A stretch of 64,000 nucleotides of DNA from Rhodospirillaceae bacterium (GTDB lineage Bacteria > Pseudomonadota > Alphaproteobacteria > DSM-16000 > Inquilinaceae). The stretch lies in contig JACKIG010000007.1 of the NCBI GenBank assembly GCA_020638595.1, positions 1 to 64,000 of the forward strand, in the 5' to 3' direction. Every line of letters begins with the position of its first letter. Position 1 is the first letter of the stretch. The notes beneath the pieces were generated by a model, which was not told the origin of the DNA, searched no databases, and saw only the letters and a list, made by a program, of their open reading frames with translations. This document shows, piece after piece, positions 34,524 through 43,466 of the stretch. The translations under genes and the position numbers were made by a program.

Positions 34524-36317
34524 ATGACCGATTCGATCCTTCTTGCGACCACGCGCCAGCGCGGCCTGCATGCGGTGGGCACCGCAGGCCAGCCGGTGAT
34601 GCAGGCCTATGATCAGATCGCCCGCTATCTGACCCAGACCCTGTCGCCGGCCCATGCGGCGCTGTTTGCCGAACCCAACCCCAACGCCGCGCGCGGCACG
34701 GTCGACTGGTACACGGATGCCAGCGGGCCGCTGACCCGGTTCGTCGATGCCGGCGAGGAACAGCAGGCGGCGGTATCGGCGCGGCTGGCGGAACTGCGTG
34801 ACGAGATCGAGGCCCGGGCCACCCAGTTGACGCGGTCCAAGGAAGGCGGCGAACGCTTCCTGGGCCAGATGCTGAAGCTGGCGCTGGAGATCCCGGGCAA
34901 GGAATTCGTCTATGTCGTCGGCGACCAGCCGATCCTGGTCTGCTGGGGCAATCTTCACGACACGCCGCAGGCCGAGCGGGGCGTGCTTCAGCGCATGGTC
35001 CGCGCGCCGGCGGGGATGGTGCCGCACTATCCGGCGGCCGCCGCCGCTGGGGCCGCGGGCTATGGCGGTGCCGGCACCGGCATGGGGGCCGCGATGCCGG
35101 CCGGCGGCGGCATGGCGGTCCTGCCGGCGACGGCGGCCTTCTTCCGCCAGGGGGGCGGCTGGATCGCCGGGCTGCTGTGGCTGCTGTTCGCGCTTCTGCT
35201 GTTCGCCGTCTTCTTCGTGCTGCTCAGCGGCTGCGGCGTCGGGCCGCGGTGGCTGGCGGAGCGCAGCCTCGTCAATTTCTGTCCGCTGCCGATCGTCGAC
35301 GACCTGCAGGACGAGCGCGAACTGCTGGCTGAACAGAACCGCACGGACCTGCTGGAGGAAGAGCTCTACCGCATCCGCCTGGAGATCGCGCAGCGCGAGG
35401 TCCGGTGCCGGCGCGAGGCGCGCCTGATCCCGCCGATCCTTCCGCGGGACGAGGATCGCACGATCGTGGTGGAAGACGATCGCCATCCGCCCGAGGAGGA
35501 GCAGGTGGCCGTCGTCGACGACCCGGACGCGGTCGTGCCCGACGCGGTCGTGCCCGACATCGACGATCCCGCCATCGACGATCCCGCCATCGACGATCCC
35601 GACGGCGTCGTCCCCGAAGCGGTGGACCCCGAGGCGCCCGATCCCGAGGTGCCTGATCCCGATGCGGTCGACCCCGAAGCCGTGGTGCCCGACGAGGACA
35701 CCCCCGTGACCGATCCGGAGGTGGTGGACGATACCGCCGTGCCGGAGGAGGAGCGCGAGGAACCAGTCGAGGTCGCCGACGTTCCCGACACACCCGAGGA
35801 GCCGGCGCCGGACGAACCCGATGTCGTCCGGCCGACCCCGGACGAGGACACGCCGGAGGCGGTGGAGCCGCCGGAGGACGCGCGGGAGCCGACCGAGGAA
35901 GAGAACGCAGCCTTCGACGAGCGGCTGGACCGCGAGGGCGGCGAACGCGGCCGGGTGAACGTGACGCTGGCATGGGACAGCGACGCCGACCTGGACCTGC
36001 GCGTGACCTGCCCGAACGGGCAGGAGATCTTCTTCAACCAGCGCGGCGCCTGCGGGGGTGCGCTGGATGTGGACATGAACGCCGTCGGCGGCGGGGGGCC
36101 GATGTCGGACGAGCCGGTGGAGAACGTCGTGTGGGATGGCAGCGCGGCACCGGGGCGCTACATCGTTCGGGTCGACAACTATGACAGCCGGTCGGATGGC
36201 GACAACGCGACGCCGTTCCGGCTGCGCATCACGAACGGGGACGAAAGCGAGATCATCGAAGGGTCCATTCGTGAAGACGACGGGCCGGTCGCCTATTATG
36301 AGTTCGTCGTACCGTAA
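34524..36317 (+). CDS. SrfA-like bitopic protein with acidic repeat region and YfaP/DUF2135-type C-domain
   Basis: A 597-aa protein resembling SrfA of the srfABC locus. The N-terminal domain (LLATTRQRGLHAVGTAGQPV, TVDWYTDASG, VGDQPILVCWGNL) is homologous in layout to that of the protease upstream. One membrane helix (WIAGLLWLLFALLLFAVFFV) is at about 211-237, and a coiled coil follows. Residues 310-470 are an Asp/Pro/Val/Glu spacer partly made of 15-bp DNA repeats. The C-terminal 120 residues (VNVTLAWDSDADLDLRVTCP, APGRYIVRVDNY) match the YfaP/DUF2135 beta-sandwich pattern. The likely topology is N-in, C-periplasmic. Confidence 0.8.
   Translation: MTDSILLATTRQRGLHAVGTAGQPVMQAYDQIARYLTQTLSPAHAALFAEPNPNAARGTVDWYTDASGPLTRFVDAGEEQQAAVSARLAELRDEIEARATQLTRSKEGGERFLGQMLKLALEIPGKEFVYVVGDQPILVCWGNLHDTPQAERGVLQRMVRAPAGMVPHYPAAAAAGAAGYGGAGTGMGAAMPAGGGMAVLPATAAFFRQGGGWIAGLLWLLFALLLFAVFFVLLSGCGVGPRWLAERSLVNFCPLPIVDDLQDERELLAEQNRTDLLEEELYRIRLEIAQREVRCRREARLIPPILPRDEDRTIVVEDDRHPPEEEQVAVVDDPDAVVPDAVVPDIDDPAIDDPAIDDPDGVVPEAVDPEAPDPEVPDPDAVDPEAVVPDEDTPVTDPEVVDDTAVPEEEREEPVEVADVPDTPEEPAPDEPDVVRPTPDEDTPEAVEPPEDAREPTEEENAAFDERLDREGGERGRVNVTLAWDSDADLDLRVTCPNGQEIFFNQRGACGGALDVDMNAVGGGGPMSDEPVENVVWDGSAAPGRYIVRVDNYDSRSDGDNATPFRLRITNGDESEIIEGSIREDDGPVAYYEFVVP
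35526..35603 (+). repeat. 15-bp tandem repeats in the SrfA-like gene
   Basis: Two copies of GACGCGGTCGTGCCC (35526-35555) are followed by three copies of a 15-mer that begins ATCGACGATCCC (35559-35603). They encode DAVVP and IDDPA units, so copy-number change keeps the frame and only lengthens the acidic spacer. Confidence 0.85.
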
Positions 36318-36355
36318 CGTCGGCAGGTTCCGCGCTGCTGCGTGGGAAGGGGGCC

Positions 36356-39300
36356 ATGCTCAAGCCGCTACCCAGTTTTCGACCGGTCGTCAGCCTCATC
36401 CCGAATAGCGGGCTGCAGTTCCTCGACTTCGGCTTCGATATCGATCGCACGTCCAAGCTCGCCCGCTCGTACTGGGAAGAGCGTCGGCCGTTGCCGCCCG
36501 GGGAAGACCTGGGCGATGACGCGGCCGATTTCCCGACGCTGACGCTGCCGGAAGGCGGGGGCGGCGGCGATGGCGAGCGCATGATGGCCGTCCTCTTGCG
36601 CTGCCTGCGCCCGCATCCGGAGGACGGCGTCCTCTATGACCCCGTCAGCGGCCAGGTGCCGCCGGATGACGAGGTCTACACCCTGAACAAGATCCGCGGG
36701 CTTGAGGTCTTCCTCAACAAATGGGTCCCGATCCCGTTCCTGCGCGTGAAGTCGGAAAACGCGCCGGGGGTGTTCGATGTCGACCGCGGCCCGTCGAACT
36801 GGGCACGGGTGCGCGTGACCGAGCTGGACGAGCGCGACCACGACGGCAACACCCATCGCGTCGTCATGGCCTTCGATACCGAGCTGCGGGAGCTGGAGGA
36901 GGGGCGGCCCTATCTGGTGCCGACGCCGCGGGATTCGGAGGAGGAAAGCCGCTTCGCCTTCGTGCATGAGGACGCGCAGAACGGCTGGTTCCTGAACGAG
37001 CCCTGGGTCGACGAGTGGCTGGACGAGCTGTTCCGCGAGTTCAAGGCCGCCCAGCGCCCCGGCCGGCCCCTGCGCGACGAGGACTTTCCGAACCCGTGCG
37101 AGCACTGGGCGCGCTATCTCACCTTCCTGGAGGCGCTGAAGGAGGCCTGCGGGTTCCCGGTGATCCGCATGATCGACACCGTCAGCCGGGAGCTGAATTT
37201 CGAACCCATCGACGTCGACCTGGTGCTGGACGTGGGCAACAGCCGGACCTGCGGCATCCTGATCGAGCACAATCCCGACGACCGCCTGGATCTCAACGAC
37301 GCCTATGTGCTGGAGCTGCGCGACCTGACCCAGCCGGAGCAGTCGCACATCCTGCCGTTCGAAAGCCGGGTCGAGTTCGCCCACGCCTCCTTCGGCAAGG
37401 ATTCGCTGTCGCGCCGCAGCGGCCGCGGCAAGGGCTTCTTCTGGGCCAGCGTCGTCCGCGTGGGGCCGGAGGCGGTGCGTCTGGCCGGCGGCGTGCGCGG
37501 CACGGAAGGCACCACCGGGCTGTCCAGTCCCAAGCGCTACCTGTGGGACCGCCGCGCCATCAACCAGGTGTGGCGCTACAACAGCGTGGAAACCGACAGC
37601 GTCGGGCACGAATCCCCGGTGTCCGGCCCGTTCATGGCCTATGTCACCGAAGACGGCGACGTGCTGCGCCAGAAGCGCGGGCGCGGGACCTCCGCCGTGC
37701 GCGCCAAGTTCTCCCGCTCGTCGCTGTTCAGCTTCATGCTGTGCGAGATCATCCTGCAGGCGATCCTGATGATGAACTCGCCGGAAACCCGCAGCCGGCG
37801 CAAATACGCCGATGTCCCGCGCCAGTTGCGCCGGATCATCATGACCCTGCCGCCGGCGACGCCCCTGGCGGAACAGAAGGTGATGCGCGAGCGCGCGGAA
37901 GCCGCGGTCAAGCTGACCTGGGACGTGCTGGGCTGGACCCAGGGCAACCATCGCATGCCGGTGGAACCGGGCGTGCTGCTGGCGTGGGACGAGGCCAGCT
38001 GCACCCATCTGGTCTACCTCTACACCGAGATCACCCAGAAGTTCCAAGGCGGGGCGACCGACTTCTTCAACATCCTGGGCAAGCTGCGCGACGGCTACGA
38101 CAACGCGCCGACCCTCAGGGTCGCCAGTATCGACATCGGCGGCGGCACCACCGACCTGATGGTCACGACCTATCAGATCGAGGGCAACCGCGCGATCAAC
38201 CCGACACAGAACTTCCGCGAAGGCTTCAAGATCGCAGGCGACGACGTCGTCCAGGCGGTGGTCGAGCGCCACGTCCTGCCGCCCCTGGAAAAGGCGCTGG
38301 CCGCGGCCGGCGTGGGTGATGCCAAGGCGCTGTTGCGGCGGCTGTTCAGCGACCGCGGCGGCATGTCGGAGCAGGAACGCCACCTGCGCCGGCAGTTCGT
38401 GCTGCAGGTGTGCGTGCCCATCGCGCTGTCGATGCTGCACGCCTATGAAAGCGCCCGCCCGTTCAGCATCGAACCCACCTACGAGAAGCGGTTCGCCGAT
38501 TTCTTCGATGACACCGCCCACCTTCCGGACCGTGTGCTGGACTATCTGGGTCAGGCGGTGCGCGACGAGCGGGTGGCCGATTTCGTCCTGGCGGATGTCC
38601 GATTCGACATCAGCTTCGAGGCGCTCGGCAACACCGTGCGCCGGGTGCTGGGGGAGATCCTGGCCGACCTCTGCGAGGTGGTGCACAGCCTGGATTGCGA
38701 CGTGCTGCTGGTGTCCGGCCGGCCGTCGCGGCTGCCGGCCGTGACCGATGCCATCCTGGCCCACCTGCCGGTGCCGGCCGACCGCATCGTGCCCATGCAC
38801 CAGTACCGCGTCGGCAACTGGTATCCGTTTCGCGACACCAGCGGCCGCATCGACGACCCCAAGACCACCGCGGCCGTCGGCAGCATGCTGTGCGCGCTGG
38901 CCGAAGGGCAGATCCAGAACTTCCTGTTGCGCACCAGCATGCTGCGCATGCGCTCCACCGCGCGGTTCGTGGGCGAGATGGAGATCTCCGGCCAGATCAA
39001 GAACGACCGCATCCTGTTTTCCGACATCGACCTGGAAACCAAGGCGAACCAGAAGGCGAGCGGCGAGGCCAAGCTGAAATTCTATGCCCCGACCTTCATC
39101 GGCTTCCGCCAGCTTCCGATCGAACGGTGGCCGGCGACACCGCTGTACTATCTCGACTTCGCCAACCCCCAGAGTGCGGCGCGCATGCGCCTGCCGCTGC
39201 TGGTGACGTTGGAGCGTGCCGATGCCGAGGATAACGAGGACGGCCGGGACGACCACAAGGAAGACTTCAAGGTGACGGAGATCGAGGATGCGGACGAAAC

Positions 39301-39394
39301 CAACATGCGGCCGACCGATGTCGACATCCGGTTGCAGACGTTGAAGGATGAGGCCGGCTATTGGCTGGACACCGGCGTTCTGTCCGTCTTCTAG
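36356..39394 (+). CDS. srfB: SrfB-family protein with actin/Hsp70-like ATPase motifs
   Basis: A 1012-aa soluble protein matching the length and order of SrfB from srfABC loci. Three ASKHA ATPase motifs are visible: phosphate-1 LVLDVGNSRTCGIL (about residue 290), phosphate-2 ASIDIGGGTTDLMVTTY (about 592) and an adenosine-type LLVSGRPSRLPAVTDAIL (about 785). The spacing is wide, with a long unique N-terminal region of 285 residues. This suggests an ATP-dependent switch or filament protein. SrfB was named as an SsrB-regulated Salmonella gene; a biochemical function is not settled. It precedes srfC with a 42-bp gap. Confidence 0.9.
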   Translation: MLKPLPSFRPVVSLIPNSGLQFLDFGFDIDRTSKLARSYWEERRPLPPGEDLGDDAADFPTLTLPEGGGGGDGERMMAVLLRCLRPHPEDGVLYDPVSGQVPPDDEVYTLNKIRGLEVFLNKWVPIPFLRVKSENAPGVFDVDRGPSNWARVRVTELDERDHDGNTHRVVMAFDTELRELEEGRPYLVPTPRDSEEESRFAFVHEDAQNGWFLNEPWVDEWLDELFREFKAAQRPGRPLRDEDFPNPCEHWARYLTFLEALKEACGFPVIRMIDTVSRELNFEPIDVDLVLDVGNSRTCGILIEHNPDDRLDLNDAYVLELRDLTQPEQSHILPFESRVEFAHASFGKDSLSRRSGRGKGFFWASVVRVGPEAVRLAGGVRGTEGTTGLSSPKRYLWDRRAINQVWRYNSVETDSVGHESPVSGPFMAYVTEDGDVLRQKRGRGTSAVRAKFSRSSLFSFMLCEIILQAILMMNSPETRSRRKYADVPRQLRRIIMTLPPATPLAEQKVMRERAEAAVKLTWDVLGWTQGNHRMPVEPGVLLAWDEASCTHLVYLYTEITQKFQGGATDFFNILGKLRDGYDNAPTLRVASIDIGGGTTDLMVTTYQIEGNRAINPTQNFREGFKIAGDDVVQAVVERHVLPPLEKALAAAGVGDAKALLRRLFSDRGGMSEQERHLRRQFVLQVCVPIALSMLHAYESARPFSIEPTYEKRFADFFDDTAHLPDRVLDYLGQAVRDERVADFVLADVRFDISFEALGNTVRRVLGEILADLCEVVHSLDCDVLLVSGRPSRLPAVTDAILAHLPVPADRIVPMHQYRVGNWYPFRDTSGRIDDPKTTAAVGSMLCALAEGQIQNFLLRTSMLRMRSTARFVGEMEISGQIKNDRILFSDIDLETKANQKASGEAKLKFYAPTFIGFRQLPIERWPATPLYYLDFANPQSAARMRLPLLVTLERADAEDNEDGRDDHKEDFKVTEIEDADETNMRPTDVDIRLQTLKDEAGYWLDTGVLSVF

Positions 39395-39436
39395 ACCCAC
39401 GAGGACCAACGAGGCTGCGAGAGCACTGCGGGACCC

Positions 39437-42103
39437 ATGGATAGCCACTACGTTCAAGCCAACGAGCGCGTTGCCGCGCTCAGCCGCGCCACGGCCGAGG
39501 TGGCGACGGGTGCCGTCGCCTGGTTCCACGACAATCCGGACAAGATCCGCCAGGAACAGGCGTCGCTGACCCGGGAGTTCCGCAAGTTCGCCCTGTCGGC
39601 CCGCAAGCTGGAGGTGGCGGCCCACCGGCCCATGTGTGCCGGCGTCTTCGGACCCAGCCAGGCCGGCAAGTCCTACCTGATCTCCGCGCTCGCCCGGCGC
39701 GGCACCGAGCCGCTGCTGGCCGAATTCGACGGCTATCCCGAGGGTGTCGATTTCGTCCGCGAGATCAATCCCGAAGGCGGGCAGGAATCCACCGGGCTGG
39801 TCACGCGCTTCACCATCCGCCGCGCCAAGACGCCGCCCGGCTTCCCGGTGGCGCTGCGGCTGCTGTCCCAGACGGATGTCGCCAAGATCCTGGGCAACAC
39901 CTATCTCTCCGACCTCGATGTCAGCGAACACCAGGCCGTCACGCCGCAGAAGATCCGCGAGATGATCGACCTGGTCCGCCGGTCGGCATTGTCCGGCCCG
40001 GTCGATACGCTGACCGAGGACGACGTCTTCGACATGCAGGAGTATTTCGAGAAGCAGTTCAAGGGTCTGCCGCTGATCAACGCCCTGTCCGGCACCTTCT
40101 GGCCGGCGGCGGCGGAGCTGGCGCCGCGCCTGCCCATCGGGGCACGGGCGGCCCTGTTCTCGCTCTTGTGGGGGGAGATCGAGCCGTTCACCGCCCTGTT
40201 CAAGGAGCTGTACGGCGCCCTCAACCAGCTGGGCTTCCCGGCGGATGCCTTCGCCCCGCTGGGGGCGCTGATCCCGCGCGAGAAGAGCATCATCGACGTG
40301 GGCACGCTGGGCGGCCTGGGCCAAGGCGGTGCGGAGCTGTTGGAGGTCATGTCCCCCGACGGGCGCAAGGCGATGCTGCCCAGGCCGGCGGTGACGGCGC
40401 TGATCGCGGAGCTGTGCATCGTCATGAAGGACAAGCCGTGGGACTTCTTCGAGCATACCGACCTGCTCGACTTCCCCGGCGCCCGCTCGCGCGAGAATAT
40501 CGAAGACGTGGGCAAGTTCATGCAGCAGGCCGATGCGCTGAAAAGCCTCTTCCTGCGCGGCAAGGTCGCCTATCTGTTCGAACGTTATGTGGCCGAGCAG
40601 GAATTGACCAGCATGCTCTTGTGCATCGGGCCGTCCAACCAGGAGGTCCGCACCCTGCCGGCGATGATCAAGGACTGGATCGACAGCACCCACGGGCCCG
40701 ACCCGGCCGAGCGCGAACGCCAGGAAACGGCGCTGTTCCTGGTGCTGACCAAGTTCGATACGGAGTTCAGCGAGAAGGCGGGCGAAAGCGCCTCGTCGAT
40801 CGAACGCTGGACGATCCGCCTGAACGCCTCGCTGCTGGACTTCTTCGGCAAGGCCCATGACTGGCCGCGGGAATGGTCGCCGGGCCACCCGTTCAACAAC
40901 ACCTTCTGGATGCGCAACCCCAACTACAAGGCCAAGGAGATCCTGGAGTACGACGACGAGGGCGAGGAGATCGCCATCCGCCGTGGAGAGGAGAACCGCA
41001 TCCGCAGCTTCCGCGACGACTACCTGTCCAATCCCGTCGTGCGCAGCCATTTCAAGGACCCCGCCCGCGCCTGGGACGAGGCGTTCCGGCTCAATGACGG
41101 CGGCATCACATATTTGGCGGAAAGCCTCGCACCGGTCTGCAATCCCGACATAAAGCGACGGCAGATTGAGGCGAGGATCGGCCAGCAGCGCGCGCTGATG
41201 CGCGAACGCCTGGCCCGCTATTACATTTCGGGCGATCTGGACGAAGAGATGCGCAAGCGCAAGGCCATGGCTGCCGTTGTCGTCAAGCACCTGGCCAACT
41301 GCGTGGAGGCGCAGCGCTTCGGACACCTGCTGAAGGCGCTGCAAGTGTCCGACAGCGAGCTCGCCGACCTCTATTACGAGGTGGAGATGCGCGGCGGCAG
41401 CGAGGACGGGGAAGACAAGCGCGCCGTCGTCGCCATCGGCCGGCCCGTCACCGCGCGCACGCTGCTGGAAGACGTCTTCGGCGACGACGAGGTCGACGAC
41501 ATGGACGTCAGCGGCGAAGTCATGCCGCCGGAGCTGAGCGCGATGCCGGTCGACAAGGCCGACCTGTTTGCCGATGCGGTGCTGCAGCACTGGATCGGCG
41601 AGGTGCGCGCGATTTCCGAGACCCCGCGCATGTGCACGTATTTCCGCGTGTCGGAAGCGTCGGTGTCGGCCTTGGCCAGCGAGCTGATCGCCGGCGCACA
41701 GCGGCTGGACATCCGCACCGAGCTGGCCGAACGGCTGCGCGAGGCGCTGAGCTTCCGCCAGAAGATCGAGCAGGAGCGGGCCAAGGCCGCACTGCTGGCC
41801 GCCAACATCGTCAACGCCTATGTCAATTGGCTGGGCTTTGACCGCGAGCCGCTGGAAGACCGGCCGACCGCCGGGCGCGGCGACCACCGGCGGCCGATTT
41901 TCGCGCCTCGCCCGACTGTGAACGTCAACCTCTCGTTGCCTGACCTGCCGACACCATATGACCAGATGCAATATGTGGACTGGATGACCGCCTTCCGCCG
42001 GCTGGTCGAGGACAATGCCTCGAGCCGCGAGGGGACCGAGGTCGACGTCGAGCAGAATGCCCGGTTGGGCAAGCTTGTGACGGCGCTGGACCGGGCGGCC
42101 TGA
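39437..42103 (+). CDS. srfC: SrfC-family dynamin-like GTPase
   Basis: An 888-aa protein of the SrfC family. G1 is GVFGPSQAGKSYLISAL (residues 70-85), a G3-like DxPG is DLLDFPGARSRE (about 344) and a G4-like TKFD is FLVLTKFDTEF (about 438), the set expected of dynamin-like GTPases. A helical region rich in charged residues follows. No membrane helix or signal peptide. Dynamin-like proteins use GTP to remodel or tether membranes. The preceding gene is srfB, and the next gene starts 10 bp after its stop, so they are strictly one operon. Confidence 0.9.
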   Translation: MDSHYVQANERVAALSRATAEVATGAVAWFHDNPDKIRQEQASLTREFRKFALSARKLEVAAHRPMCAGVFGPSQAGKSYLISALARRGTEPLLAEFDGYPEGVDFVREINPEGGQESTGLVTRFTIRRAKTPPGFPVALRLLSQTDVAKILGNTYLSDLDVSEHQAVTPQKIREMIDLVRRSALSGPVDTLTEDDVFDMQEYFEKQFKGLPLINALSGTFWPAAAELAPRLPIGARAALFSLLWGEIEPFTALFKELYGALNQLGFPADAFAPLGALIPREKSIIDVGTLGGLGQGGAELLEVMSPDGRKAMLPRPAVTALIAELCIVMKDKPWDFFEHTDLLDFPGARSRENIEDVGKFMQQADALKSLFLRGKVAYLFERYVAEQELTSMLLCIGPSNQEVRTLPAMIKDWIDSTHGPDPAERERQETALFLVLTKFDTEFSEKAGESASSIERWTIRLNASLLDFFGKAHDWPREWSPGHPFNNTFWMRNPNYKAKEILEYDDEGEEIAIRRGEENRIRSFRDDYLSNPVVRSHFKDPARAWDEAFRLNDGGITYLAESLAPVCNPDIKRRQIEARIGQQRALMRERLARYYISGDLDEEMRKRKAMAAVVVKHLANCVEAQRFGHLLKALQVSDSELADLYYEVEMRGGSEDGEDKRAVVAIGRPVTARTLLEDVFGDDEVDDMDVSGEVMPPELSAMPVDKADLFADAVLQHWIGEVRAISETPRMCTYFRVSEASVSALASELIAGAQRLDIRTELAERLREALSFRQKIEQERAKAALLAANIVNAYVNWLGFDREPLEDRPTAGRGDHRRPIFAPRPTVNVNLSLPDLPTPYDQMQYVDWMTAFRRLVEDNASSREGTEVDVEQNARLGKLVTALDRAA

Positions 42104-42113
42104 CGAGAACCGG

Positions 42114-43421
42114 ATGACGATGAAAGCCACAGGCCAGGTCAGTATCAGGGAGGACCGCAGCGTTCCGGGGGGAGGCCACGCCGAGATCCGGATCACCGGC
42201 GTCAAGGCCGGCGACGCGCGGGCCAACTTCTATGTACGGCGCCTGGATTACGAGAAGAACAACCTGGGTCCCGAGGGATGGCAGGGGCCGGAGGCGGAAT
42301 GGTCGCCGCTGTCGGTCCGCCAGGAGGGATACGACCTGGTGGTGCGCATCGGCCCCGACGTGGTCGACCGCCTGGAGGTCGGCACCCCGGTGGAGATCGA
42401 GTTCCCGTCGCTCGGCGTGAAATCGGCGGCACCCTGGCCCGACATCGCGCCCTCGGCCTACAGCCGCGCCGGGCGGTCGCGCACGCCTGCGCGGCGCACC
42501 CGCACGCGCCAGCCGCCACCCCCGCCGCCGGTGGTCGTGGTTCCGCCGGAACCCGAGCCGGAGCCGGAACCGCTGCCCCCGGTGCGTCCGCATCTTGTCG
42601 CCCCTGCGGACGGCAACGGCGCGGACGCAGACGACGAAAGCCGGTCGCGGGGACGGGGTTGGGTTGTTGCCTTCGGCGTCCTGCTGGTTCTGCTGCTGGC
42701 CGGCGGTGCCGGGGCCTATGTCGTGCTGAACGACGATGACCTGCGCCGGCAGGTCGCAGAGTGGTTCCCCTTCCTCGGCCTCGAAACCGAGGTCGCCGGC
42801 GACCCGCTGGACGAAGGGCCGGCCCCGGCGGCGGACGATCCCGCGCAGGCCGGCGTCGACGACGATCCCGGGCCGGTCGAACCGGTCGAGCCGCCCCCGG
42901 CGGTGGCGGAGACCCCGATCCCCGAGCCGGATCCCGCCGCGGACGACAACCAGGAAGGCCCGGTGCCGGAACCACCGGTGGTGGGACCGGTGCCCCCGCC
43001 GGCGGCAGCCTTGCCGGCCGGCCTGCCCTGCGAGTCGCCGCCGACGCCCTGGGCCGAGTGCGTGCGCCAGATCGTTGCCGAAGCCGCCTCCGACGACGAG
43101 ATCTTCCAGATCGCCCAGGCCTACCAGGACGCCGACCATCCCCAGATGGCCATCGGGCTGTTCCGCGAGCTGACGCGCAGGCAGCTGGCCGAAGCGGTGC
43201 GCGAGATCGGCAAGATGTACGATCCCCGGTTCTATACGCCCGAAAGCTCGGCGTTCTCGCGCCCCTATCCCGACCGCGCCATCAGCTATTACCGGCAGGC
43301 CGAGGGGGCCGGGGATGGCGAGGCGACGGAATTGCTGGATACCCTGCGCCAGTGGCTGCAGCAGCAGGCCGACCAGGGCAATGCCGAGGCGCAGCAGTTG
43401 TTGAGCACGCAGTTCCAGTGA
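42114..43421 (+). CDS. bitopic membrane protein with C-terminal Sel1/TPR-like helices
   Basis: A 435-aa protein of no recognised family. Residues 1-110 are beta-rich (SIREDRSVPGGGHAEIRITG, DLVVRIGPDVVDRLEV). A Pro-rich linker (TRQPPPPPPVVVVPPEPEPE) leads to one membrane helix (WVVAFGVLLVLLLAGGAGAY, about 182-205). A second Pro/Glu linker is followed by helical Sel1-like units (DDEIFQIAQAYQDADHPQMA, GDGEATELLDTLRQWL, QGNAEAQQLLS). It shares the N-in, C-periplasmic plan of the protease and SrfA-like proteins. Ten bases separate it from srfC. Confidence 0.78.
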   Translation: MTMKATGQVSIREDRSVPGGGHAEIRITGVKAGDARANFYVRRLDYEKNNLGPEGWQGPEAEWSPLSVRQEGYDLVVRIGPDVVDRLEVGTPVEIEFPSLGVKSAAPWPDIAPSAYSRAGRSRTPARRTRTRQPPPPPPVVVVPPEPEPEPEPLPPVRPHLVAPADGNGADADDESRSRGRGWVVAFGVLLVLLLAGGAGAYVVLNDDDLRRQVAEWFPFLGLETEVAGDPLDEGPAPAADDPAQAGVDDDPGPVEPVEPPPAVAETPIPEPDPAADDNQEGPVPEPPVVGPVPPPAAALPAGLPCESPPTPWAECVRQIVAEAASDDEIFQIAQAYQDADHPQMAIGLFRELTRRQLAEAVREIGKMYDPRFYTPESSAFSRPYPDRAISYYRQAEGAGDGEATELLDTLRQWLQQQADQGNAEAQQLLSTQFQ

Positions 43422-43466
43422 CGGCCGGGCCGCGTTCTGCCGGCCGCGCAAGAAGGAAGAGCGATC

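Noticed and set aside
32280..35486. A 1068-aa antisense open frame rich in Arg and His
   Set aside because: It is complementary to the protease and SrfA-like genes and has no recognisable domain.
36368..42226. A 1952-aa antisense open frame opposite srfB and srfC
   Set aside because: It has low-complexity His/Arg/Leu composition, no motifs and mirrors the GC-rich third codon positions of the real genes.
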